A stretch of DNA of 64,000 bases from Pseudomonas sp. LP_7_YM (GTDB lineage: Bacteria > Pseudomonadota > Gammaproteobacteria > Pseudomonadales > Pseudomonadaceae): assembly GCF_004364435.1 (NCBI RefSeq), contig NZ_SOCT01000002.1, forward strand, positions 558,001 to 622,000, in the 5' to 3' direction. How positions within the stretch are numbered: the stretch's first letter is position 1; each line of letters opens with the position of its first letter. The translations under genes were made by a program, and so were the position numbers. The notes beneath the pieces were generated by a model. The model made no database searches, was not told where the DNA came from, and saw only the letters and a program-made list of their open reading frames with translations. Shown here in pieces: positions 41,859-51,703 of the stretch.

Positions 41859-44800
41859 GTGGTCGCGTTTTTACGCCAGCGACCTGACTGTCAACAGCGT
41901 ACTGGGCCAAGGCTGGGTGCTACCCTGGGAGCAAAGTCTGCGCCGGAGCGGTAGCTTCGTCTACCTCCGCGACAATCAGGGGCGTAGCGTACCGTTTGTC
42001 GATGTCGAGCCGGGGGAGCGTATTTACAACCCCTACGAACAGCTCTATCTGATTCGTACCCAGGGTGGCCACTACCTGCTACAGACCCTGGACAACATCT
42101 TCTTCTACTTCGGCGAAGTCCCGGAGGGCAACTCTGCAGTACCTCTGCAGCGTATTGAAAACGCACTTGGCCACTACCTGCATTTCACGCGCACCCCCGA
42201 AGGCACGCTTACTGACATCAGCGCCCCGGGTGGCGTACGTGTGCACCTGCACTACGACCACCCGCTGGGCCGCCTGACCGACGTCAAACGCGTTGTTGAT
42301 AATCTGGCCGTCGAAACCCTCGTGCAGTACCGCTACGACGCTAATGGTCAACTTAGCGAAGTGATCAACCGCAATGGCGATTCGATGCGGCGTTTTAGCT
42401 ACGCCGATGGAGTGATGGCCACCCACAGCAACGCACTCGGTCTGAGCTGCAGCTACCGCTGGGAGACCGTCGACGGCCAGCCTCGCGTAGTCGAGCACTG
42501 GACCAGCGACGGCGAACATTTCCATTTCCGTTATGACTTCAAAAAACGCACCTCATGGGCCACCGATGTATTGGGGCGCGAACTGGAAGTGCACTACAAC
42601 GAAGACCGCCGCGTCATCGCCAGCCGTGACTACGGCGGGGAACACTACAGCATCGACCTTGACGAAGCGGGCAACATGACCGGCATCGTCCTGCCCGATG
42701 GCAACCGCCTTGCTTTCAAATACGACGACTTCTCCCGACTGATTGCAGAAACCGATCCGCTGGGTCGGAACGTCACCTACAAGCACCACCTCGGCACCAC
42801 CCTGATCACCGAGACAAGCTTTCCCGACGGCAGCGTCTGGAAAGCCCGCTACGACGATAAGGGCAACCTCATCGCCGAAACCGATGCCCTTGGCCACAAA
42901 ACCGAATACCTCAACAGCGATGACGGCCTGCCGCACACCATCATCGACGCGACGCACAAATCCAAATACCTGTGGTGGAACAGTCTGGCCCAGGTGGAGC
43001 GCTTTCAGGATTGCTCCGGCAAAAGCACCTACTACAGCTACGACGACCGCCAGCATCTCGTTGCTGTCACCGACGCCCTCAACCAGACCACGAAACTTGA
43101 GCGCAAACCCGATGGCGAAGTGCTGCGCATTGATCATCCGGATGGCACTGCTGAGTCCTTTACCTACAACGCCCTTGGCCAAGTTCTGACCCACACCGAT
43201 GGCAAAGGCCAGACCACGCGTCTGCTGCGCACCGCACGCGGCCTTCCGAGCAGCCGCCAGGATGCCAAAGGCCAGCACATTCGTTACGAATACGACAATG
43301 CGATCCGCCTGACCGCACTGGTCAACGAAAACAACGCCGCCTACCAGTTTGTCTACGACGCCTCTGATCGCGTGATCGAAGAAAAGCGCATCGACAACCT
43401 GACCCGCCGTTTCAGCTACAACCTCGGCGGCCATCTGACCCGCGTCGACGAAACCGGCTACGGAGACCGCGCCGAACGACCACAGCGCAGCACCGAATTT
43501 GAGCGCGACACGATTGGCCGTCTACTGGCCAAACTCAACGACGATGCACGTCAGGAGTACACCTATGACGAAGGCGACCGGCTGCTGAGCATTCACCGTC
43601 TGCCGACGAACACCGGTAAAAACCTCGGCGTCAGCGAAGAAACTCTCAAGTTTGAATACGACCTCCTGGGCCGTCTGGTCAAAGAGACCACACCCCAAGG
43701 CGCCTTGGACTACGAATACGATCCGCTGAGCAACCTCACCACGCTGACCCTGCCCACAGGTCAACACCTCAACCACCTCTACTACGGCAGCGGCCACCTG
43801 CACCAACTCAACCTCGACGGACTGCTCATCAGCGACATGGAACACGATGACCTGCACCGCGAGATCTTCCGCACTCAGGGCAAACTCACCAGTTGCTTCG
43901 GCTACGACGCCATGGGCCGCAAGAGCTGGCAGTTCGCCTCCGAATTACCGGGCGAAAAGCTCTCGCAGATCCATAACCCCGGCGACAACAGCCTGCTGGT
44001 GGATCACGCCTACAACCCGATCCACCGACGCTATGAATACGATCCAGCTGGCGAACTGACCCGCACCCTCGACAAGCTGCGCGGCGAAATCAAGTACGAA
44101 TACGAAGCCAACGGCCAACTGCACAGCCGCGACACCGGAAAACTGGTCGACAGTGAAGAGTTCAGGTACGACGCGGCAGCCAACCGGCTGAACTTCAACA
44201 CAAGCCAGTTTGATCATGTCAAAGACAACCGCCTTAAGCGCTGGCGCGATCAGGAGTATGCCTACGATGCATGGGGCAACCTCATCGAGAAGCGCGTTGG
44301 CCTGAGCAAACTGCAGACGTTTAGCTACGACTGTGAAAACAGGCTGGTCAGAGCCGAAACACTGGTCAATGGCAAGCGACACAGCATCGGCACCTATCGC
44401 TACGACAGTCTGGGCAGGCGCATTGCCAAAACATCAGAAATAAATGGCCAGGCCGAACACAAAAACTTCCTCTGGCAAGGCTTGCGGCTGCTACGCGAGG
44501 AAAGCCCACAACAAAGTAGCCTCTACATTTACGAACCCGGCAGCTACGCGCCGCTAGCCCGAGTCGACCAACAGGAAGACGAGGCAGAGCACAAGCTCTA
44601 CTACTTCCACACCGACCAGATCGGCACACCGCTGGAAATGACAGACACTGAGGGCAGCATCGTCTGGCAGGCCACGTACAAGGCGTGGGGCGAGGTTGAA
44701 ACGCTCACAGTCAGCGACGTCGAACAGAATCTGCGGTTCCAGGGGCAGTATTTCGACGACGAGACGGGGCTTCACTACAACACGTTTCGGTACTACGATC

Positions 44801-45258
44801 CTGGGGTGGGACGGTTTATTACGCAGGATCCAATTGGGTTGCTGGGTGGCAACAACTTGTATTCTTACGTCCCAAATCCAAATACTTGGGTCGACCCATT
44901 AGGGTGGGAGTGCGAGTTATACCGAGGCGTAAGCGCCAACCATCCTGAAATTGCTAATGCAAGAAATGGAATTGCCAAACCTGGTAATGTTGAGAGTAAC
45001 ATTTCACCAGAGACACACAACCTTGGCGGCGTCTCTCATGATAGCCCTTTTACATCTTGGACCCGAGATCCTAAGGTCGCCAAATGGTGGGCAGAAAAAG
45101 ACGGGCCGGGAGGCGTCGTCCTAGGGACTCCAACTGGCGCCCCCAAACCTGGTAACACCTGGGCGTGGAAGTTTTCTCCAGATGCTTATGGTGAATCAGA
45201 AGTACTATTGCAAGGGAATCGCTCTGGACTTAAGGTGTTTGATCCAAATGAACTCTAA
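41839..45258 (+). CDS. rhs: Rhs polymorphic toxin, N-terminally truncated, ART-like C-terminal domain
   Basis: 1139 residues from TTG 41839, with AGGAG (inside the vgrG remnant) as its ribosome site. Tandem RHS/YD repeats run from about residue 100 to 950 (typical YDANGQL, FSYADG and YDEGDRL units), followed by the core-closing [20 protein letters not shown] at about 980-1000. The variable tip, residues about 1030-1139, carries YRGVS, PFTSWT and ESEVLL, which fits the R-S-E order of ADP-ribosyltransferases. Full-length homologues carry an additional N-terminal PAAR/pre-core region that is missing, so delivery by the T6SS spike is doubtful. The immunity gene follows. Confidence 0.85.
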   Translation: MNPLPIEWSRFYASDLTVNSVLGQGWVLPWEQSLRRSGSFVYLRDNQGRSVPFVDVEPGERIYNPYEQLYLIRTQGGHYLLQTLDNIFFYFGEVPEGNSAVPLQRIENALGHYLHFTRTPEGTLTDISAPGGVRVHLHYDHPLGRLTDVKRVVDNLAVETLVQYRYDANGQLSEVINRNGDSMRRFSYADGVMATHSNALGLSCSYRWETVDGQPRVVEHWTSDGEHFHFRYDFKKRTSWATDVLGRELEVHYNEDRRVIASRDYGGEHYSIDLDEAGNMTGIVLPDGNRLAFKYDDFSRLIAETDPLGRNVTYKHHLGTTLITETSFPDGSVWKARYDDKGNLIAETDALGHKTEYLNSDDGLPHTIIDATHKSKYLWWNSLAQVERFQDCSGKSTYYSYDDRQHLVAVTDALNQTTKLERKPDGEVLRIDHPDGTAESFTYNALGQVLTHTDGKGQTTRLLRTARGLPSSRQDAKGQHIRYEYDNAIRLTALVNENNAAYQFVYDASDRVIEEKRIDNLTRRFSYNLGGHLTRVDETGYGDRAERPQRSTEFERDTIGRLLAKLNDDARQEYTYDEGDRLLSIHRLPTNTGKNLGVSEETLKFEYDLLGRLVKETTPQGALDYEYDPLSNLTTLTLPTGQHLNHLYYGSGHLHQLNLDGLLISDMEHDDLHREIFRTQGKLTSCFGYDAMGRKSWQFASELPGEKLSQIHNPGDNSLLVDHAYNPIHRRYEYDPAGELTRTLDKLRGEIKYEYEANGQLHSRDTGKLVDSEEFRYDAAANRLNFNTSQFDHVKDNRLKRWRDQEYAYDAWGNLIEKRVGLSKLQTFSYDCENRLVRAETLVNGKRHSIGTYRYDSLGRRIAKTSEINGQAEHKNFLWQGLRLLREESPQQSSLYIYEPGSYAPLARVDQQEDEAEHKLYYFHTDQIGTPLEMTDTEGSIVWQATYKAWGEVETLTVSDVEQNLRFQGQYFDDETGLHYNTFRYYDPGVGRFITQDPIGLLGGNNLYSYVPNPNTWVDPLGWECELYRGVSANHPEIANARNGIAKPGNVESNISPETHNLGGVSHDSPFTSWTRDPKVAKWWAEKDGPGGVVLGTPTGAPKPGNTWAWKFSPDAYGESEVLLQGNRSGLKVFDPNEL

Positions 45259-45634
45259 AGATTTACTGGAAAAAGTTGATTTTGAAGAATTTATAAAGAC
45301 TGGCAATATCGACTGTCAAACGGCCATAGTACTGAAAAAGGTAAAACTTCCCAAGGGTCGATTTCCTCTTCCTCCGGGGGTTAATAGCTATAGTGATCAG
45401 GAAAAAGACTCAATGCAGTCAATTATAAAGTTTCGCGCCGAGAACTTGACGGCGCAGGGACGTATTCTTAATGGCTCAGATATATGTTTGCAATCGCTAA
45501 GTGACACGGTTAGCATTGATCGTCGATCTTGGGTGACATTAAAAGTTGAAGATTACTTATTGATATTTATAATCAACTCAAAGACTTTTGATATTGATGG
45601 GTGCATGTCTTTAAAAATTACCAGCGATGCTTAG
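45248..45634 (+). CDS. Probable immunity protein for the Rhs tip
   Basis: 128 residues from ATG 45248, overlapping the end of rhs by 11 bases, the usual position of an immunity gene. Soluble and acidic, alpha/beta; SKDLLEKVDFEEFIKTGNID at the start, and the middle PPGVNSYSDQEKDSMQSIIK. AT-rich codon use unlike the rhs core. No named immunity family recognised. The function follows from position only. Confidence 0.65.
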   Translation: MNSKDLLEKVDFEEFIKTGNIDCQTAIVLKKVKLPKGRFPLPPGVNSYSDQEKDSMQSIIKFRAENLTAQGRILNGSDICLQSLSDTVSIDRRSWVTLKVEDYLLIFIINSKTFDIDGCMSLKITSDA

Positions 45635-45952
45635 GGGTATTGTTATAGTTTCAAAGATCTTCGATTATGATACACGCTGAATATACCTTTGCAGGTCATC
45701 CAATGCATAGAATAGTATCCAGCTTGGGCGCGAAGTAGCAACAACTAGGGAACGCGAAAGGAGCGTAGCAAAGCCTAAAGAAAACACGTCCATTTCCTGA
45801 GTGTCTTGCGTCGGTGTAATTACAATAGAGAGCTAGTGTGGTGTAGCCTGCTGCTCGGGCCCATGTTGACACTGCCCAGTGCGATCAGCACAGCTCGGCG
45901 CCGCAGATTCGTGCCCAAGGCAGCGATACGGTTCATATCAACAGTATGCCTG

Positions 45953-46413
45953 CTGCGCGAGTATGTCTACGATGCGTTGGGCAACCTGATTGAAAAGCGC
46001 AGTGGCCTGCGCAAGCTGCGGACGTTTAGCCATGATTGCGAAAGCCGTTTGGTCGAGGCTGAAACGGTGATCAGCGGCAAGCGAGAAAGCATCGGCACCT
46101 ATCGGTACTACAGCCTTGGTCTACGAATCGGGAAAACTTTCGAGATCGAAGACCAGACCGAGCATAAAAGCTTTCTCTGGCAAGGCTGGGGGCAGAGCAA
46201 AAAACTCTACTACTTCCACACCGACCAGAGTGGCACGCCGCTGGGGATGACGGACGTTGACGGAAGTATACATGGCAGGCCACCTACAAGGCGTGGGGCG
46301 AGCTTGAAACGCTCACAGTTAGTGACGTCGAGCAGAATCTGCGGTTTTAGGGGCAGTACTTCGACGACGAGACGGGGCTGCACTACAACACGTTCCGGTA
46401 TTACGATGCGCAG
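45953..46413 (+). pseudogene. Decayed rhs core fragment (displaced tip junction)
   Basis: A copy of the last part of the rhs core: EYVYDALGNLIEKRSGLRKL and KLYYFHTDQSGTPLGMTD align with the same segments of the intact rhs. It contains a deletion (the stretch encoding the last repeats before KKLYYFHTD), a frame shift near 46270 (a lost base before TGGCAGGCC) and a nonsense codon (TAG for Gln) at about 46348. It leads into the second tip. Such core-plus-tip remnants are left when a new tip is recombined into rhs. Confidence 0.8.
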
Positions 46414-46872
46414 GTGGGACGGTTTATTACTCAGGATCCAATTGGGTTGTCTGGTGGTAATAACCTTTATGCTTATGCACTGAATTCAACAAGGTGGGTG
46501 GATCCACTAGGGCTAAGCTGCGATGATACTAGCCAACTGTATCGAGGGGTAAGTGCGAAGCACCCTGATCTCGATAGCGCGAAAAACGGCGTAGTGAAGC
46601 CTGCAAATCCGCATGCGGATTTGACTCCTGAGCAACACGCACAGGGAGGAAGGACAGGAGAAAGCCAGTTTGTATCGTGGACTCCTAATAAAGAAATGGC
46701 ATTGGAGCACGCTAACAAAGACGGGCCAGGCGGTGTGCTTTTAAGCGTACCTATCGGTGCGCCTGCCCAAGGCGCAACTTGGTCTTGGGGGGGGAGCCAA
46801 ATCAATCAGTGGGGAGAGGCCGAGATGTTGCAATTAGGCACACGGACTGGCGTAAAAGTTAATAGGTTGTGA
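46414..46872 (+). CDS. Orphan Rhs C-terminal tip, ART-like
   Basis: 152 residues in frame from GTG 46414 ([20 protein letters not shown]), without a ribosome site: an unexpressed cassette rather than a working gene. The tip ([36 protein letters not shown]) is clearly related to the active tip at 44920-45258, with the same R, S and ExE landmarks. It could replace the active tip by recombination through the shared core-closing sequence. Confidence 0.75.
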   Translation: MGRFITQDPIGLSGGNNLYAYALNSTRWVDPLGLSCDDTSQLYRGVSAKHPDLDSAKNGVVKPANPHADLTPEQHAQGGRTGESQFVSWTPNKEMALEHANKDGPGGVLLSVPIGAPAQGATWSWGGSQINQWGEAEMLQLGTRTGVKVNRL

Positions 46873-46883
46873 GGCTCGTAGTC

Positions 46884-47264
46884 ATGGAGTATGCGAAGTA
46901 TTTAAAGAGTATCATTCCACGAAATGAAGAATGGTCCACGCTTCTGAATGAAGTGCTAAGTTCTGACAGTCTAAAGCTTGGTAATCCTTACGAGGAGAAT
47001 GTCAGCTTGCTATTAGCAAGATATGGGCGGAGAGCTAACTTTGACTATGGTTCGGAAAGTGGAGCTTTCGGATTAAGCGACCTAGTTGTTCGTTTGTCCT
47101 CATTTTCGTTGAGTGAGAAGTTACAGGTGTACCCTATGACTAACGACCTTTTTGATGGTGACTGTTTTGTGTGTAATGATGAAATCATTGGCTGTGCGTT
47201 CATCAAACAAGGTCGTGCGGTTTCGAGGGAGGGTCTATGGATCAATGGAATGAAAATAGAGTAA
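46884..47264 (+). CDS. Probable immunity protein of the orphan tip
   Basis: 126 residues from ATG 46884 (MEYAKYLKSIIPRNEEW), 11 bases after the tip. Soluble alpha/beta protein with FGLSDLVVRLSSFSLSEKLQ and CFVCNDEIIGCAFIKQG. It shows no visible similarity to the immunity protein at 45248, though the two tips are related. AT-rich. Function inferred from position. Confidence 0.6.
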   Translation: MEYAKYLKSIIPRNEEWSTLLNEVLSSDSLKLGNPYEENVSLLLARYGRRANFDYGSESGAFGLSDLVVRLSSFSLSEKLQVYPMTNDLFDGDCFVCNDEIIGCAFIKQGRAVSREGLWINGMKIE

Positions 47265-47454
47265 AGGCGCATCAAGTGCCAACGATATTACCGGCGACGC
47301 TGATCAGGTATTAATGCTCAACATTGGCGTGAGTCTTGGGCTGTAGGTGTGAAGAGTATGCATTCTATGTGTAGAGGTTTATATGAGTAAAGACAATCTA
47401 TTGGCTTTACTTTTGGATTTAGTAAATAGTTGAATAAGGCCGAGAGGTTGCACG

Positions 47455-47628
47455 GTGAATATTCTTTGCCCTCGATTGTCAGCGATTATCAAAAAAGGTA
47501 TTGAAATTTTGATTGCCAATGGTTTGCCCGGTAACCTTATAAAAAAGTCGCTGAGGGAGTATTTGGAGCTTGAGAGAATGGATCTTGCACAGCAGGAAGT
47601 TAGGAATTCTATTGATGGGGGTTCTTAA
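47455..47628 (+). CDS. Possible small protein after the toxin cassettes
   Basis: 57 codons from GTG 47455 with GAGAGG upstream. Sequence: CPRLSAIIKKGIEILIANGL then KSLREYLELERMDLAQQEVR, amphipathic and helical. Family not recognised. The rest of 47265-48023 holds no supported gene; a 75-codon frame on the other strand (47635-47862) is discussed under rejected items. Confidence 0.3.
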   Translation: MNILCPRLSAIIKKGIEILIANGLPGNLIKKSLREYLELERMDLAQQEVRNSIDGGS

Positions 47629-48023
47629 TTCTATCTAATAAATAATTCCTAAGGCATTGTTATTAGTACTCTGGCTGTACTCCTTTTGCGAATTTGAGAT
47701 CCGCGCCTCGCGAGCGCCAATGTGCCGGGCTGCTAGCTGAAAGTGCTTTGCATAAAAGTCCGCCGCATCGTTGTCACCCGCGGTGAAGATGAAGACTGCC
47801 TGCTCAGCGTTCACCTTCTGCAGCGAACACAGGTGAAAACCTCGCCGCCAGCGAACAAGCACTCAGGTTGAGTGCGACTTCCACAGTCATCTGGTCAAAA
47901 AGAAGTCATATTTAAAGCGCGCTAGCCGTCCAGATGCAGTGAGAGCAAGCGCGCTCCTTCAGGAGCGCGTTTACCGGTCGAGCGTCGATTACACGACGCT
48001 CTGGTTCCATAGTGCAGAGCCGC

Positions 48024-50933
48024 TTACTGACACGCCTCGCAATCCGGCTCATCAATCGCGCAGGCCTTTGGCACTGGCGCTGGGCCGGGTGCTGCTTCGG
48101 CTGGACGGGGGGCGGTGATCGCTGAGTCGTCCGGGCCGTGGCCGCCGCTGGAAACGGCGTTGAGCTTGCCGGTGTTGATGGTCGACTTCTCGGTGCTGGT
48201 CGCGGCCAGGGCACGGAGGTAGTAAGTGGTTTTCAGGCCACGGTACCAGGCCATGCGGTAGGTCACGTCGAGCTTCTTGCCCGATGCGCCGGCGATGTAC
48301 AGGTTCAGCGATTGCGCCTGGTCGATCCACTTCTGACGACGGCTGGCGGCGTCAACGATCCACTTGGTGTCCACTTCGAACGCCGTGGCGTACAGGTCTT
48401 TGAGTTCCTGCGGGATGCGCTCGATCTGCTGCACCGAACCGTCGTAGTACTTGAGGTCGTTGATCATGACCGAGTCCCACAGATCGCGTGCTTTGAGGTC
48501 GCGAACCAGGTACGGGTTGATCACGGTGAATTCGCCCGAGAGGTTCGATTTCACGTACAGGTTCTGGTAGGTCGGTTCGATCGACTGCGATACGCCGGTG
48601 ATGTTGGCGATGGTGGCGGTCGGTGCGATGGCCATGATGTTCGAGTTACGAATGCCTTTCTGAACGCGAGCACGCACAGGCGCCCAGTCCAGGGTTTCGT
48701 TCAGGTCGACATCGATGTACTTCTGGCCACGGGCTTCGATCAGGATCTGTTGCGAATCCAGCGGCAGAATGCCCTTGGACCACAGCGAGCCCTGGAACGT
48801 CTCGTAGGCACCGCGCTCATCGGCCAGGTCGCAGGAGGCCTGGATCGCGTAGTAGCTGACGGCTTCCATCGAGCGGTCGGCGAATTCGACGGCAGCATCG
48901 GAACCGTAAGGAATGTGCTGCAGGTACAGTGCGTCCTGGAAGCCCATGATGCCCAGACCGACCGGACGGTGGCGGAAGTTGGAGTTCTTCGCTTGCGGCA
49001 CCGAGTAGTAGTTGATGTCGATCACGTTGTCGAGCATGCGCAGGGCAACGTCGATGGTGCGCTTGAGTTTGTCGGTGTCCAGCTTGCCGGCCACGATGTG
49101 GTTCGGCAGGTTGATCGAGCCCAGGTTGCAGACCGCGATCTCGTCTTTGTTGGTGTTCAGGGTGATCTCGGTGCACAGGTTCGAGCTGTGGACTACGCCC
49201 ACGTGCTGCTGCGGGCTGCGCAGGTTGCACGGGTCTTTGAAGGTCAGCCACGGGTGGCCGGTTTCGAAGAGCATGGACAGCATTTTACGCCACAGGTCTT
49301 TGGCTTGGATGGTCTTGAACAGCTTGACCTTGCCTGGGTACTCGGTCAGCGCTTCGTAGTACTCGTAGCGCTCCTGGAAGGCTTTACCGGTCAGGTCGTG
49401 CAGGTCCGGCACTTCGGACGGCGAGAACAGGGTCCATTTGCCGTCGTCGAAGACACGCTTCATGAACAGGTCAGGGATCCAGTTGGCGGTGTTCATGTCG
49501 TGGGTACGACGACGATCATCACCGGTGTTCTTGCGCAGTTCGATGAACTCTTCGATGTCCATGTGCCAGGTTTCCAGGTAGGCACAGACAGCGCCCTTGC
49601 GCTTGCCGCCCTGGTTGACTGCCACAGCGGTGTCGTTGACCACTTTCAGGAAGGGCACCACGCCCTGGGATTTGCCGTTGGTGCCCTTGATGTACGAGCC
49701 CAGCGCGCGCACCGGTGTCCAGTCATTGCCCAGACCGCCTGCGAATTTGGACAGCATGGCGTTGTCGTGGATGGCGTGGTAAATGCCCGACAGGTCATCC
49801 GGAACGGTGGTCAGGTAGCAGCTCGACAGCTGTGGACGCAGGGTACCGGCGTTGAACAGGGTCGGCGTCGAAGCCATGTAGTCGAAGGACGACAACAGGT
49901 TGTAGAACTCGATGGCGCGGTCTTCACGGGCTTTCTCTTCGATTGCCAGGCCCATGGCCACACGCATGAAGAAGATCTGCGGCAGTTCGAAACGGATGCC
50001 GTCCTTGTGGATGAAGTAACGGTCATACAGGGTCTGCAGGCCCAGATAGGTGAATTGCTGGTCGCGTTCGTGGTTGATCGCCTTGCCCAGTTTTTCCAGG
50101 TCGAACTCGGCCAGCACAGGGTTGAGCAGTTCGAACTCGATACCTTTGGCGACGTAAGCCGGCAGCGCCTTGGCGTACAGGTCGACCATTTCGTGGTGAG
50201 TGGCGCTTTCGGCGACATCCAGGAACCCTAGCCCTTCGGCACGCAGGGTGTCCATCAGCAGGCGCGCGGTCACGAACGAATAGTTCGGTTCACGCTCGAC
50301 CAGGGTGCGCGCGGTCATGACCAGCGCGGTGTTGACGTCGGTCAGGGCAACGCCGTCGTACAGGTTTTTCAGGGTTTCGTTCTGGATCAGGTTGGCATCG
50401 ACTTCGGCCAGACCTTCGCACGCTTCGGTGATGATGGTGTGCAGACGACCCATGTCCAGCGGCGCCAGACTGCCGTCCTTGCTGGTGATACGGATCGACG
50501 GATGCGCCTGTACCGGCGCTTCTCCGATACGACCGGCACGTTCTTTGGAGCGGTCGTTACGGTAGATCACGTAGTCGCGAGCCACTTTTTGCTCGCCAGC
50601 GCGCATCAGCGCCAGTTCTACCTGATCCTGGATTTCTTCGATGTGGATGGTGCCGCCCGAAGGCATGCGACGCTTGAAGGTGGCGGTGACTTGTTCGGTC
50701 AGGCGGGCAACGGTGTCGTGGATACGCGACGACGCGGCGGCGGTACCGCCTTCAACTGCGAGAAAAGCCTTGGTGATGGCGACGGTGATCTTGTCATCGG
50801 TGTAAGGAACGACAGTGCCGTTGCGCTTGATCACGCGCAGCTGGCCCGGAGCGGTCGCGGACAGGTCCTGCTGGTGGGTACCTGTCTGCGGCGCGGGGGC
50901 CTGCGGATTCTCGCGAGTTGTGTCTGTTTGCAT
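48024..50933 (-). CDS. nrdA: Class Ia ribonucleoside-diphosphate reductase, alpha subunit
   Basis: 969 residues from ATG 50933 with GGAG upstream; the frame continues to 51245 but that part is not protein-like. Two ATP-cone domains at the N-terminus (LRVIKRNGTVVPYTDDKITV about 33-125; IRITSKDGSLAPLDMGRLHT about 145-235), as known for Pseudomonas NrdA. The catalytic barrel has NLCTEI, with the NLGSINL and GIRNSNIMAIAPTATIANIT substrate segments. The C-terminal redox pair is in IDEPDCEACQ. With NrdB it makes dNDPs aerobically. Separated from nrdB by about 9 kb of toxin DNA. Confidence 0.96.
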   Translation of the reverse strand: MQTDTTRENPQAPAPQTGTHQQDLSATAPGQLRVIKRNGTVVPYTDDKITVAITKAFLAVEGGTAAASSRIHDTVARLTEQVTATFKRRMPSGGTIHIEEIQDQVELALMRAGEQKVARDYVIYRNDRSKERAGRIGEAPVQAHPSIRITSKDGSLAPLDMGRLHTIITEACEGLAEVDANLIQNETLKNLYDGVALTDVNTALVMTARTLVEREPNYSFVTARLLMDTLRAEGLGFLDVAESATHHEMVDLYAKALPAYVAKGIEFELLNPVLAEFDLEKLGKAINHERDQQFTYLGLQTLYDRYFIHKDGIRFELPQIFFMRVAMGLAIEEKAREDRAIEFYNLLSSFDYMASTPTLFNAGTLRPQLSSCYLTTVPDDLSGIYHAIHDNAMLSKFAGGLGNDWTPVRALGSYIKGTNGKSQGVVPFLKVVNDTAVAVNQGGKRKGAVCAYLETWHMDIEEFIELRKNTGDDRRRTHDMNTANWIPDLFMKRVFDDGKWTLFSPSEVPDLHDLTGKAFQERYEYYEALTEYPGKVKLFKTIQAKDLWRKMLSMLFETGHPWLTFKDPCNLRSPQQHVGVVHSSNLCTEITLNTNKDEIAVCNLGSINLPNHIVAGKLDTDKLKRTIDVALRMLDNVIDINYYSVPQAKNSNFRHRPVGLGIMGFQDALYLQHIPYGSDAAVEFADRSMEAVSYYAIQASCDLADERGAYETFQGSLWSKGILPLDSQQILIEARGQKYIDVDLNETLDWAPVRARVQKGIRNSNIMAIAPTATIANITGVSQSIEPTYQNLYVKSNLSGEFTVINPYLVRDLKARDLWDSVMINDLKYYDGSVQQIERIPQELKDLYATAFEVDTKWIVDAASRRQKWIDQAQSLNLYIAGASGKKLDVTYRMAWYRGLKTTYYLRALAATSTEKSTINTGKLNAVSSGGHGPDDSAITAPRPAEAAPGPAPVPKACAIDEPDCEACQ

Positions 50934-51703
50934 GGGTGTCTCCACGTTCTCTAAGTTTGTTTGGGCGTAAAACGCACCCACCGTTCCGTCTTGAGACAGT
51001 TGACCGACAAACGTCAGTCCAATGACTTCCAACGGCGGGAAGGGCTGGATGAGCACGTCCCTGGCTTGAAGTCCAAAAGGGCGCGGGTCTTGAGCCCGTC
51101 GCCCGTAAATAGTTGATCCTGAATGCGTACTGCCATTTTGCCGCGTAAACGTTGCAACACGTGTACCGATACGCGCAGATCGTGACGCTTGGGCAGTTGC
51201 CCTTCGCATGTGAGCGGTCATGCAGTAAAACCGGGGATAAATCAACCCGTTTAGCGCGAGAAAAACTGCTTGAAATCTCTCGTCGACTTGTGTTTGGTTT
51301 TTAGACTAAAACCCCACATGTAGGGGGTCAGCCCGCAACGGGCTACAAGATAATGCGTTTCGGACACCAATTGCAACGTGTCAGCTGTGGGTAAACCTGT
51401 GCGTAACTTGTGTGCGAAACGGGGAAATCGCGTGTAGGCCGCATGGCTACTGGGATGGGCCATTGGTCACTGTTTTTTCCGGGATTAAAAACAGATGCGC
51501 GGTTTTTCAAGGGCGCGAACCCTATCACGGAATTACGGTTTGGCAAGGACGTAGATGGGTGATTTTGCATGTTGCGTTTCATGTTTAACGCACTGGCCGC
51601 AGCAGGGTTAGAATCGCTCGCCCGGCACGCGTCGGGTTCTCTGACTTCATCGCGAGCACGCTCGTGCCCGCAGTCAATTGGCTTGAGATCTGGAGACCAG
51701 ACG
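50934..51703. other. 770-base nrdA leader and promoter region
   Basis: Between the divergent nrdA and fhuF genes. It holds no supported gene; the upstream extension of the nrdA frame is not conserved-looking. The AT-rich part around 51240-51310 with TTTGGTTTTTAGACTAAAAC is a likely promoter area, next to the palindrome at 51312. Confidence 0.5.
51312..51326. promoter_or_regulatory. Palindrome CCCCACATGTAGGGG upstream of nrdA
   Basis: Inverted repeat CCCC-N7-GGGG with an ACATGT core, about 380 bases from the nrdA start and in its probable promoter region. It could be an operator for a ribonucleotide reductase regulator such as NrdR, but it does not match the general NrdR consensus (ACACWATATATWGTGT) well. 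Inference from position and symmetry only. Confidence 0.3.

Noticed and set aside
47635..47862. 75-codon frame (VFIFTAGDNDAADFYAKHFQ...), minus strand
   Set aside because: Looks slightly protein-like, perhaps a Toprim-type remnant, but has no ribosome site, no clear family and no partner.
48138..50231. 697-codon open frame opposite nrdA
   Set aside because: It is the antisense shadow of a highly biased GC-rich gene; low-complexity Val/Gly/Asp composition and no ribosome site.
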